Source of the DNA: Erythrobacter sp.
Lineage (GTDB): Bacteria > Pseudomonadota > Alphaproteobacteria > Sphingomonadales > Sphingomonadaceae
Length of the DNA: 9,854 bases
Direction of reading: 5' to 3'
NCBI GenBank assembly: GCA_030731635.1
Contig: JANQTR010000241.1
Span: 1-9,854 of the forward strand
Within the stretch, counting starts at the first letter, position 1, and every line of letters begins with the position of its first letter. Shown here one piece after another: positions 1-6,720 of the stretch. The notes under the pieces were generated by a model, which was not told where the DNA came from, searched no databases, and was given only the letters and a program-made list of their open reading frames with translations. The translations under genes were made by a program, and so were the position numbers.

Positions 1-890
1 TCGGGGAACAGCCCGCGAAGGCTGCGGACCAGATCCACCGTCAAGGCACCGCCGCTGTTGGTCAAGCGTCGCAGCGGCGCGCGCGCATCATCTGGCCAAT
101 CGATTTCGGTCAATTGCACCCATAGGGGCGGCACAGCGGCGAGCGTCGTCACCCCATGCCGGGCGCAGGCTTTGGCCACATCCCTGGGAAACAGAAAGTC
201 GAGCGGAACCACACATCCGCCTGCAAACCACGTCGAAAACAGCTGGTTCTGCCCGTAATCGAACGATAGCGGCAGCACCGCCAGCGTCACGTCATCTGCC
301 GCCAGCCCAAGGTAATCGGCAACGCTCACCGCGCCGAGCCACATGTTGGCATGGCTCAGCATCACGCCTTTCGGGCGGCCGGTCGAACCAGAGGTGTAGA
401 GGATCGCTGCCAGATCATCAGGATTGGCTGCAGATGGCCCCAACTCCCGCCCCGCTGTGTCTGCGGCTGTCAGCGCCTCACCTTCTTCCAGCGCCAAGCA
501 GCCTTCGGGCAGATCACCCGGTTCCAGACTGGCAAGCCGCGCGCCGGTGGCAATCAGCAGCGCCGCGCCGCTATCGGCAAGGATATGAGCGGCCTGCGCG
601 CGTTTGAGCAAGGGGTTGATCGGCACATGCACCAAGCCTGCGCGCGCGGCTGCCAGCGGTAGCAGGCAGGTGAGTTCGCCCTTGGCCGCCCAGCTTGCCA
701 CCCGCGCGCCGCGTGTCGGCACCATCTGCGCCAGCCACCCGGCAAGGCTGGCAACACGCTGTCTTAACTGATTGTGGTTAAGCGTCCCCTCGCGCAAGAC
801 CAACGCAGCGCGCGCGCCATGCCCCGCAGGCCCCGCCAATTCGGCAAGGTGATCTATCGGCAAAGGCACAGGATACAGCGGAGTGGGCAT
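1..890 (-). CDS. AMP-forming acyl-CoA ligase, exosortase A-associated (N-terminal part, cut by window edge)
   Basis: Reading the minus strand from ATG at 890 gives 296 open codons running off the left edge. The protein is an adenylate-forming enzyme, which activates a carboxylic acid with ATP and passes it to CoA or a carrier thiol. The phosphate-binding loop of the AMP-binding family is clear at residues 165-176 (YTSGSTGRPKGV), followed by SFDYGQNQLF near 209-218 and NSGGAL near 279-283, the usual order. Family members have a little over 500 residues, so about 40 percent, including the C-terminal lid with the catalytic lysine, is missing here. The assignment to the exosortase A-associated ligase family (TIGR03098 from memory) rests on the sequence and on the ACP, GNAT and two hydrolase genes next door. 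No strong ribosome binding site precedes the ATG. The substrate is unknown. Confidence 0.88.
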   Translation of the reverse strand, partial: MPTPLYPVPLPIDHLAELAGPAGHGARAALVLREGTLNHNQLRQRVASLAGWLAQMVPTRGARVASWAAKGELTCLLPLAAARAGLVHVPINPLLKRAQAAHILADSGAALLIATGARLASLEPGDLPEGCLALEEGEALTAADTAGRELGPSAANPDDLAAILYTSGSTGRPKGVMLSHANMWLGAVSVADYLGLAADDVTLAVLPLSFDYGQNQLFSTWFAGGCVVPLDFLFPRDVAKACARHGVTTLAAVPPLWVQLTEIDWPDDARAPLRRLTNSGGALTVDLVRSLRGLFP

Positions 891-910
891 TGTCAGGGAG
901 CAGTCTTTCA

Positions 911-1876
911 GTGATCGAAACGCGGTATCACGACAGCGTTAACGTCTTGCAAGCGCTGTCTGCAGGCGCTGCCCATACGCCATTCGACCGGGCGGCGTGG
1001 TTTGCGCTGTTGGTGGACACTGGGCTGGTTCCGCTGATTGTGACCGCGCATGATGGCGATGCAACCGCCGCGCTTGCCCTGACCAACAGCGGCGGACGGA
1101 TCACCCCATTGCGCAACTGGTATGCGTTTACCTGGCGCGCCCTGGCACCGCTGGGCGCAGGCGGCGACGCTTTGATAACCGCGATGGCCAAACATCTGAA
1201 AAAACACGGCTACCGCGTGACGCTCGAACCCGTACCGGGGGAAGATGGCGCAGCTGAACAGCTTGCCAGCGCTTTCCGCGCAGCAGGGTGGAAAGTAGCG
1301 GTGGAGGCATGCGATACCAACCACATTCTGCCGGTCAAAGGCCGCAGCTTTGCCGAATACTGGGGCAGCCGCCCCGGCCCGTTGCGCACCACCCTCAAAC
1401 GCAAGGCGAAGAAGGTCGAAACAGAGGTGCTCACCCATTTCGACCCCGCCATCTGGGACGAATACGAGGCGATCTATGCCGCAAGCTGGAAGCCCGCCGA
1501 AGATCAGCCCGCGATGCTGCGCGCCTTTGCACAGGCCGAAGGCGCCGCCGGACGCCTGCGCCTCGGTATTGCGCGGGCCGATGGCCAGGCCATTGCCGCG
1601 CAGTGCTGGACGGTTGAAAATTCCATCGCCTACATCCACAAGCTCGCCCATCTTGAAAGCCACAAACAGCTTTCAGCCGGCACCACGCTGAGCGCCGCAT
1701 TGTTTGAACACATGATCGACCGCGACCGCGTCCAACTGGTCGATTTCGGAACCGGCGATCAGAGCTACAAGGCCGATTGGATGGAGGCCGTCCGTCCGCG
1801 CTACCGCATCGATTGCCTTGATCCGGCACAGCCCAAAGCCTGGGCCCCGCTGGCCAAGCGGCTGCTGCGCGGTTGA
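911..1876 (+). CDS. GNAT/FemAB-like N-acyltransferase, exosortase A cluster
   Basis: A 321-residue protein with the Acetyltransf_6 / FemAB-like GNAT fold expected of enzymes that transfer an acyl or aminoacyl group to an amine. A basic segment at residues 159-168 (RTTLKRKAKK) leads into the second GNAT half. This ends in the conserved stretch around 276-290 with DFGTGDQSYKADW, typical of this family. No signal peptide or membrane segment is seen, so it is probably cytoplasmic. The start is uncertain. GTG at 911 has AGGGAG at 895-900 with 10 bases of spacing. An in-frame TTG at 890 has GGAG at 880-883 with 6 bases of spacing and would add seven residues, sharing a base with the start codon of the divergent ligase gene. 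The donor could be the neighbouring ACP, but this is inference. Confidence 0.82.
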   Translation: MIETRYHDSVNVLQALSAGAAHTPFDRAAWFALLVDTGLVPLIVTAHDGDATAALALTNSGGRITPLRNWYAFTWRALAPLGAGGDALITAMAKHLKKHGYRVTLEPVPGEDGAAEQLASAFRAAGWKVAVEACDTNHILPVKGRSFAEYWGSRPGPLRTTLKRKAKKVETEVLTHFDPAIWDEYEAIYAASWKPAEDQPAMLRAFAQAEGAAGRLRLGIARADGQAIAAQCWTVENSIAYIHKLAHLESHKQLSAGTTLSAALFEHMIDRDRVQLVDFGTGDQSYKADWMEAVRPRYRIDCLDPAQPKAWAPLAKRLLRG

Positions 1877-1877
1877 A

Positions 1878-1895
1878 GGCAGGCCAGGGCCTGCC
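1878..1895 (+). terminator. GC-rich hairpin directly after the acyltransferase stop
   Basis: Eight bases, GGCAGGCC at 1878-1885, are repeated inverted as GGCCTGCC at 1888-1895. They form a perfect stem, in practice 7 base pairs closing a 4-base loop, starting one base after the stop at 1874-1876. No T-run follows, so it is not a textbook intrinsic terminator. It may instead be a Rho-assisted end, a pause site or an mRNA 3' stabiliser. Confidence 0.35.
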
Positions 1896-1987
1896 AAGGC
1901 GGCTGGCCGGGCTGCAATGCTTGCACGCTTGCCTCCGCATGGCTAAGCCCCGCGGCCACTGCCGGGATTAGGGAACAAGGTAGCGCA
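1896..1987 (+). other. Intergenic gap upstream of the ACP gene
   Basis: This is the only spacer of any size on the plus strand side. It should hold the promoter of the ACP-hydrolase genes if they do not depend on read-through from the acyltransferase. A small inverted pair TGCAA/TTGCA lies at 1913-1925. A convincing -35/-10 pair was not found. AAGG at 1977-1980, seven bases before the ACP ATG, is the likely ribosome binding site. Confidence 0.4.
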
Positions 1988-2284
1988 ATGCACACCACGC
2001 CATTCATCGAGGGGCAGCTGGACGAGAACGCACTCGACCAGCAATTGAAGGCCTTGATCGCCGATGTGCTCGGAATCAATCAGGATCAGGCCGCCGGGTT
2101 CGATGCTGACACCGGACTATTCGGCCACCTGCCCGAACTCGATTCGATGGCGGTCGCAGGGCTGTTGACCGAAATGGAAGACCGGTTGGGAATCGTGATC
2201 GAGGATGACGATGTGACCGGCGAAATGCTAGAAACCTATGGCGGGCTGCGGGACTTTGCGTTGGCCAAGCTTGCCCCGGTCTAG
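1988..2284 (+). CDS. Acyl carrier protein, exosortase A cluster
   Basis: A 98-residue acidic protein with the acyl carrier fold. The attachment motif LDSM is at residues 51-54, so Ser53 would carry the 4'-phosphopantetheine arm. It is followed by the expected helix (VAGLLTEMEDRLGI) and an acidic loop (IEDDDV). Typical ACPs have DSL; Met after the serine is a common variant in stand-alone carriers. It is about 20 residues longer than fatty-acid AcpP, with the extra length mainly at the N terminus. It is therefore probably not the primary AcpP but a dedicated carrier loaded by the divergent AMP-forming ligase and used by the acyltransferase, which is inferred from position only. ATG at 1988 follows AAGG with 7-base spacing. 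Two hydrolase-fold genes follow downstream on the same strand. Confidence 0.88.
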   Translation: MHTTPFIEGQLDENALDQQLKALIADVLGINQDQAAGFDADTGLFGHLPELDSMAVAGLLTEMEDRLGIVIEDDDVTGEMLETYGGLRDFALAKLAPV

Positions 2285-2298
2285 CCTCGGCTTGAACC

Positions 2299-2310
2299 CC
2301 GCCAGGGCGG
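2299..2310 (+). promoter_or_regulatory. Small hairpin over the hydrolase 2 ribosome binding site
   Basis: CCGCC at 2299-2303 and GGCGG at 2306-2310 are inverted repeats. The AGGG at 2304-2307, the best candidate ribosome binding site for the GTG at 2318, lies in the loop and right arm. Folding could dampen translation of hydrolase 2 after the ACP stop. The stem is short and in GC-rich DNA, so chance is possible. Confidence 0.2.
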
Positions 2311-2317
2311 CTCTAGG

Positions 2318-2995
2318 GTGATTTTCACGTGGAACAATCCTGCGCCAGATGGCGGCTCGCCCAGCGAAGAACTGCTGGTGGCGTTCGATCAGGATCGGGC
2401 AACACGGGTGCTGGTGCTGCCCGCATGGTTTGATGAAGCGAACAAACTGCGGCGCTTTACGGTGGAGGTCATGCGGCGTCTCGACCGGGCGGGGATCGAC
2501 AGCCTGCTGCCCGATCTGCCCGGTTGCAACGAAAGCCCCGCCCCTCAGGAACACCAGACACTGGAAGGTTGGCGCGCCTGCGCAAGCGCCGCAGCGGAAA
2601 GTCTGAGGGCCACCCATGTGCTGGCAATCCGCAGTGGTTCATTGCTGGCACCCGTCGGATTGCCCGGCTGGCACTATGCCCCGCAATCGGGCGCAAAGCT
2701 GCTGCGCGGGATGATACGTGCGCGCATTATTTCCTCGCGTGAGGCGGGGATTTCAGAGACTTCCGATCAATTGCTCGTAACCGGACGCAGTCACGGGCTG
2801 GTGCTGGGCGGATGGCATCTGGGCGCGGCAATGATCGCGGCGCTGGAACGGGCAGAGCCGGTACTGGCCGCCGGGCAAGCTCCGATTGCGCAAAGCGATG
2901 TGGGCGGCGCTGGCCTGTGGCTGCGGGCTGAACCCGATGATAATCCCGCGCAGGCCGATACGCTCGCCGGGTTGATCGCGGCGGCATTGGCATGA
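2318..2995 (+). CDS. Exosortase A system-associated hydrolase 2 (alpha/beta-hydrolase fold)
   Basis: A 225-residue cytoplasmic protein resembling the exosortase A-associated hydrolase 2 family (TIGR03101 from memory). Visible landmarks are LVLPAWFDEANKLRR at residues 32-46, which matches the family's PPFxEEMNKSRR-like segment, then LLPDLPGCNES at 63-73. The nucleophile-elbow strand is VLAIRSGSLLA at 101-111, and GLWLRAEPDDNPA is at 199-211. At the elbow (A-I-R-S-G) the nucleophile position is Arg105, as in the GLRLG of related proteins, so a classical Ser nucleophile is lacking unless Ser106 or Ser108 substitutes. Function is unknown. The start is GTG at 2318, 33 bases after the ACP stop. The stop overlaps the next start as ATGA (2992-2995), indicating translational coupling to hydrolase 1, with which it always seems to occur. 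Confidence 0.8.
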   Translation: MIFTWNNPAPDGGSPSEELLVAFDQDRATRVLVLPAWFDEANKLRRFTVEVMRRLDRAGIDSLLPDLPGCNESPAPQEHQTLEGWRACASAAAESLRATHVLAIRSGSLLAPVGLPGWHYAPQSGAKLLRGMIRARIISSREAGISETSDQLLVTGRSHGLVLGGWHLGAAMIAALERAEPVLAAGQAPIAQSDVGGAGLWLRAEPDDNPAQADTLAGLIAAALA

Positions 2996-3777
2996 CGCGC
3001 CTGCCCCTCACCTTTGGCTGCGGCAGTCTGACACTGGCTGGCACGCTCGACACGGCGCCGGCCAACACCGGGCTATTGATCGTCAGCGGCGGCAATGAAA
3101 TCCGCGCTGGCGCATTTGGCGGGCAAGCCGATCTTGCCGCCCGCATCGCCCGGGCCGGGTTCCCGGTGTTCCGGTTCGACCGGCGCGGGGTGGGCGATAG
3201 CGAGGGCGAGAATCGCGGCTTCCGCAGCAGCGCAGGCGACATTGCAGCCGCGCGCGACGCATTCCGGGCGATGTCCCCGCAGCTCTCGCGCATCGTCGCT
3301 TTCGGCAATTGCGATGCGGCATCGGCTTTGATGCTGGCTGGCGGTGCGGGGTGTGATGGATTGGTGCTGTCCAATCCGTGGACGATCGATCAGGAGGACT
3401 CCGCAGAAGGCACCGCCCCGCCCCCCGCAGCAATCCGTGCGCGTTACTTCGAAAAGCTCAAAAACCCGCGTGAAATCGCCCGGTTAATCAGCGGAGGAGT
3501 GAATCTGCGCAAACTGGCGCGGGGGCTTGCCCAATCGGTCAATCCCGCGCCGCCGTCCAGCACCCTTGCCCAGGAAATGCGCGCAGGGCTGGCGGGGTTT
3601 GCGGGTGAGGTGCGCATCCTGCTGGCAACCGCGGATCGCACCGCACAATTGTTCGACGCTGAATGGGAAAAAAACGATCCGCGCATCCGCCGCTGTCTGG
3701 GCGCAGGCCATGCCTATGTCGACCCGTTGCACCGCGATTGGCTGGAAGCCGAGATCCTCGCGAGCCTTAGGGCCTAA
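2992..3777 (+). CDS. Exosortase A system-associated hydrolase 1 (alpha/beta-hydrolase, Cys nucleophile)
   Basis: A 261-residue alpha/beta-hydrolase of the exosortase A-associated hydrolase 1 family (TIGR03100 from memory). The family pattern is visible: SGGNEIRAGAF near residues 32-42, then PVFRFDRRGVGDSEGE at 58-73. The elbow FGNCDAASA at 104-112 puts Cys107 at the nucleophile position. An ATADR segment at 212-216 contains the probable acid Asp215, and GAGHAYVDP at 237-245 the probable base His240. A Cys-Asp-His triad would resemble dienelactone hydrolases and suggests a thioester or acyl-enzyme reaction, perhaps release or editing of acyl-ACP; the substrate is not known. The ATG overlaps the hydrolase 2 stop and has no good ribosome binding site of its own, so it depends on coupling. 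Its TAA stop overlaps the convergent methyltransferase stop by four bases. Confidence 0.85.
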   Translation: MTRLPLTFGCGSLTLAGTLDTAPANTGLLIVSGGNEIRAGAFGGQADLAARIARAGFPVFRFDRRGVGDSEGENRGFRSSAGDIAAARDAFRAMSPQLSRIVAFGNCDAASALMLAGGAGCDGLVLSNPWTIDQEDSAEGTAPPPAAIRARYFEKLKNPREIARLISGGVNLRKLARGLAQSVNPAPPSSTLAQEMRAGLAGFAGEVRILLATADRTAQLFDAEWEKNDPRIRRCLGAGHAYVDPLHRDWLEAEILASLRA

Positions 3778-4982
3778 CGCTCAAACAGGCTGATCAGTTC
3801 GACATGGGTCGACCACCGGAACTGCCCGACGGCGCGCAGTTTGGTCAGTCGGAATCCCGCTTCCGCCAGCACGGCGCCATCGCGCGCCCAGCTTGCCGGG
3901 TTGCAGCTGACATAGACAACCTTGGTGAGCGTGCTTGCCGCGATTTCAGCCACCTGCGCGCGGGCCCCGGCGCGCGGCGGATCGAGCAGCACCGCGTCAA
4001 ACCTGTTCAGTTCGGCGGGCTCCAGCGGGTTACGGAACAAATCGCGGTGCAGCGCCAGCACGCTGCCCCCGGACTGCGCCCCTGCCGCTTTGCTCGCCAG
4101 GTGCGCCGCACGCTCGGCTTCCACCGCCAGCACCTTGCGTCCCTGTCGCAAAGCAAAAGCAAAAGTGCCCAGTCCCGCAAACAAATCCGCCACCAGCCCG
4201 GCCCCCGTCAGCCACTCGGCCGCATCCGCCGCCATCCGGATTTCGGCATCATGGGTCGCTTGCAGGAACGCGCCGGGTGGAAGGTTTACCGGGATCCCAC
4301 CAAGCGTCACTGTGGCAGGTTCAGGCTCCCACACGGTTTCAGGCCCGTAGCCTTGATCGATACTTAGCCGCGCAAACCCTTGTTCGCGCGCAAAATCGAG
4401 CGCGGCTTCGGTTGGCCCCAGACCTTCAAGCGGGAATTGGGCGAGGCTGACATCCACCCCCTGATCGGCCAGGGTCAGGTCAATCCCGACCATCGCTTTG
4501 GGACCATGCGCTGCCACAAACGCTCTCAACGGAGCGATCAAAGCGGTCAGCGCGGGATGCAGCACCGGACATTCGGCAAGGTCGACGATGCGATGCGAGC
4601 CGCCTTCGCGATACCCCACCACCGCGCCAGCATGCGTACGCAGCCCATGCAGCCCAGCGCGGCGGCGCGTTGCGGGCGGCGACAGGTGAACCGGCAGCAG
4701 CTCGGTTGCCTCCAGCCCCTGCCCCTTGGCCGCATTGACCACGCGGCCTTCGACAAACTCTGCCAGCACCGTGTCATCGGCGTGCTGCAACAAGCATCCA
4801 CCGCACGTGCCAAAGTGGCGGCAGACAGGCGCGATGTGGTGCGGGCCGCGGGTGATCGCGCCGTCTGCATCCACCGTGTCGCCCGGCACGGCCCCGGCGA
4901 TGTGGCGGCCAGAGGTGGCCACCCCGTCACCCTTGGCGGCAAGGCGGATGATGGGTTCGGATTGGGTTTCGCTGATGGTCAC
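3774..4982 (-). CDS. Fe-S cluster class I SAM-dependent RNA 5-methyluridine methyltransferase (RlmD/TrmA-like)
   Basis: A 402-residue enzyme that methylates C5 of a uridine in RNA using S-adenosylmethionine. An N-terminal TRAM-like segment covers residues 12-36. Cys54, Cys60, Cys63 and Cys138 (spacing C-x5-C-x2-C and a distant C) match the [4Fe-4S] site of RumA/RlmD. The methyltransferase domain shows PGAFLQ at 236-241, DLFAGLGTFAF at 266-276 (SAM site), DPPRAGA at 334-340, YVSCNPASWARD at 357-368 with the catalytic Cys360, and VELISLF at 394-400 with the probable base Glu395. Sequence alone does not tell 23S rRNA from tRNA as target, so no symbol is given. The start is GTG at 4982, overlapping the stop of the upstream nnrE-nnrD gene as GTGA, with no clear ribosome binding site, so translation is probably coupled. 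Confidence 0.92.
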   Translation of the reverse strand: MTISETQSEPIIRLAAKGDGVATSGRHIAGAVPGDTVDADGAITRGPHHIAPVCRHFGTCGGCLLQHADDTVLAEFVEGRVVNAAKGQGLEATELLPVHLSPPATRRRAGLHGLRTHAGAVVGYREGGSHRIVDLAECPVLHPALTALIAPLRAFVAAHGPKAMVGIDLTLADQGVDVSLAQFPLEGLGPTEAALDFAREQGFARLSIDQGYGPETVWEPEPATVTLGGIPVNLPPGAFLQATHDAEIRMAADAAEWLTGAGLVADLFAGLGTFAFALRQGRKVLAVEAERAAHLASKAAGAQSGGSVLALHRDLFRNPLEPAELNRFDAVLLDPPRAGARAQVAEIAASTLTKVVYVSCNPASWARDGAVLAEAGFRLTKLRAVGQFRWSTHVELISLFER

Positions 4983-6364
4983 CGGCAGGCCGCTAGCGCC
5001 TCTGACACCCGTTCGGCAAGCTGCGAAGGAGTAAAAGCCGGGCCAGCGCGCCGCGCAGCCTCACCATGCAACCACACAGCCTCGCAAGCGGCGGTGAAGG
5101 GATCGGCCCCGGTCGCCATCCGGCTCGCCGCAATCCCGGCGAGGACATCGCCGCTACCCGCGACCGAAAGCCAGCTTGGCGCAGGCGTGGCGAGTGCCAG
5201 CCTGCCATCGGGCGCGGCCACCACGCTGTCTGGCCCTTTCGCCAGCACCACCATGCCGGTGAGCTTGGCCAGCGCCAAAGCACGTTCGCGGCGCCCCTCG
5301 GCGATCACCCCGAAATTGCGGCATAGCGTTTCCAGCTCGCCATCATGCGGGGTCGCCAGCAGCGGAATATCGCGCGCCAGCATGTTCGGCGCGACCAGCA
5401 TCAACGCATCCGCGTCAATCACCATCGCCCGCGCATGGCGCAGTGCCTCACCCAATAACGCTTTGGCCGCGCCGTCACGGCCCAGCCCCGGCCCTACCAG
5501 CACCGCCGCAATGCGCGGATCGGCGAGCGCATCGGCCAGCGGTGCGGTATCGGTCACCACATCGGCAGGCGCACGCGGATCAGGGCTGCGAGCGAACAGC
5601 TTGACATACCCAGCCCCTGACCGCTGCGCTGCGGCGCCTGCCAACAGGCTTGCCCCCGGCATTGCTCCGCTAACAACGGCCAACAACCCTCTCAAATATT
5701 TATGACTTGTTGTTGAAGGCGGGGCTAAATGCGGGCGCTCTATCACCTGCGCTGCGCCCTCCACCGCGGCAATCCCGATCGGAACAAGCCGAAGCTGCCC
5801 CATCAGCGCGCGGCCCGGCAGGCTCCAGTGGGCGAATTTCCACGCGCCCAAAGCGAGTGTCAGATCATAGTGTGGCAGCCGCTCATTCAGCACCGCGCCG
5901 CTATCGCTCGCAATCCCCGAAGGCACATCGACCGCGACCCGGTAGCGATGCCGCGCGGCCAGATCGCGCAGCAGTAACGCGTGTTCCGCCACAAAGGGCC
6001 GGCTGAGTCCTGATCCGAACAGGCAATCGACGAACACATCAGCCTCAGCGCCCGCACGACCAACCGGCCCACCCCAGCGCCGCGCCGCTTGCTTTGCCGC
6101 ATCCGTCGCCGGTTCAAGCGGAGCGACAACGCTGACCGCGCTACCAGCATCACGCAAAATCCGCGCGATAACATAGCCATCGCCGCCATTGTTGCCAGGG
6201 CCGCACAAGACTGTGACCGCGCGGCCCGCTGCCACCCGGCGGATCCATTCCGCTGCGCCGCCTGCCGCTACTTCCATCAGTTCCGAAACGCTTGTCCCCG
6301 AATCGAATAACGCCTGTTCTGCGGCGCGCATTTGCTTGGCGGTAAGGACTTGCGCGGCAGTCAC
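4979..6364 (-). CDS. nnr: Bifunctional NAD(P)H-hydrate epimerase / ADP-dependent NAD(P)H-hydrate dehydratase
   Basis: A 461-residue fusion repairing NADHX and NADPHX, the hydrated, inactive forms of the cofactors. The N-terminal YjeF_N epimerase (about 1-205) has GPGNNGGDGYVIAR at 55-68, DCLFGSGL at 113-120 and DVPSGI at 146-151. The C-terminal carbohydrate-kinase-like dehydratase (about 220-461) has the KYLRG start, VGPGLGRD at 290-297, IDADAL at 316-321, TPHDGELETL at 338-347, AKGPDSVVAAPDG at 375-387 and VAGSGDVLAG at 401-410, whose Asp is the conserved catalytic one. Length and order match bacterial fused proteins of the E. coli YjeF type. The start is GTG at 6364, overlapping the stop of the lipoprotein gene as GTGA. 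No Shine-Dalgarno sequence is visible before it, which favours reinitiation by ribosomes leaving the upstream gene. Cytoplasmic. Confidence 0.95.
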   Translation of the reverse strand: MTAAQVLTAKQMRAAEQALFDSGTSVSELMEVAAGGAAEWIRRVAAGRAVTVLCGPGNNGGDGYVIARILRDAGSAVSVVAPLEPATDAAKQAARRWGGPVGRAGAEADVFVDCLFGSGLSRPFVAEHALLLRDLAARHRYRVAVDVPSGIASDSGAVLNERLPHYDLTLALGAWKFAHWSLPGRALMGQLRLVPIGIAAVEGAAQVIERPHLAPPSTTSHKYLRGLLAVVSGAMPGASLLAGAAAQRSGAGYVKLFARSPDPRAPADVVTDTAPLADALADPRIAAVLVGPGLGRDGAAKALLGEALRHARAMVIDADALMLVAPNMLARDIPLLATPHDGELETLCRNFGVIAEGRRERALALAKLTGMVVLAKGPDSVVAAPDGRLALATPAPSWLSVAGSGDVLAGIAASRMATGADPFTAACEAVWLHGEAARRAGPAFTPSQLAERVSEALAACR

Positions 6365-6720
6365 TGTGGCGGCGGTGGCGGCGCGAGCATGGCAACCGGG
6401 ACGGCATAGCGATCTTCGCCCACAGCAAATTGCAGCATCTCGCCATCAGGCGCTGATGCCACCAAGGGCTCAGCCCCATCCAGCGGCGCAAGAGCGCCGG
6501 TCGCTGCATCGCGGATCAACCGCCGAAACCCGCCATCGGGATGATGGATGACGATATCCTGCGTACCCGCCACCTGCTCCAGCGTGCACACTGCCGCCAA
6601 TTGCGCCCCCACGCCAATCGCGCAATCGACCGTAGCGCCGGCCGGTGGCGGAGAGCTTTCAGCGCCGCACGCCGTTAAGGCGAGCATCAAACCGAGCGCG
6701 CTAAATATCCGCAAAGACAT
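6361..6720 (-). CDS. Small putative lipoprotein of unknown function
   Basis: A 119-residue protein with an N-terminal lipoprotein signal: a basic MSLR start, a hydrophobic stretch (IFSALGLMLAL) and the lipobox LTAC, so Cys18 should be lipidated after cleavage. Gly follows the Cys, not Asp, so the outer membrane is the expected place. After the signal come a Pro-rich linker (SSPPP), two further cysteines (33 and 45) that could pair, a small beta-rich domain and a PPPPP tail. No family was recognised. ATG at 6720 is preferred because AAGG lies nine bases upstream; an in-frame GTG at 6738 would prepend MRRRKL. The ATG start lies inside the last 20 bases of ilvD, and the stop overlaps the next gene. 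Being wedged between two cytoplasmic enzymes, its role is not indicated by its neighbours. Confidence 0.75.
   Translation of the reverse strand: MSLRIFSALGLMLALTACGAESSPPPAGATVDCAIGVGAQLAAVCTLEQVAGTQDIVIHHPDGGFRRLIRDAATGALAPLDGAEPLVASAPDGEMLQFAVGEDRYAVPVAMLAPPPPPQ

Noticed and set aside
908..1663. Minus-strand open frame of 251 codons opposite the acyltransferase
   Set aside because: It would overlap the divergent ligase's upstream region and shows no family resemblance; the plus-strand frame carries GNAT family motifs.
1921..1949. TTGCAC with a TAAGCC 17 bases on as a sigma-70 promoter for the ACP gene
   Set aside because: The -10 match is poor and similar pairs arise by chance; not strong enough to annotate as a promoter.
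3668..3674. Run of seven A in hydrolase 1 as a frameshift or phase-variation site
   Set aside because: The frame is intact on both sides and encodes the expected family C terminus; a single A7 is weak evidence.
4149..4166. AGCAAA-type microrepeat in the methyltransferase gene
   Set aside because: It simply encodes the Phe-Ala-Phe-Ala segment after the SAM-binding motif; too few units to be a contingency repeat.
4380..5705. Long plus-strand open frame of 441 codons
   Set aside because: It lies antisense to the methyltransferase and nnrE-nnrD genes, both with full conserved motifs. Its translation is rich in Arg, Ala and Ser with no recognisable motif, as expected of a high-GC shadow frame.
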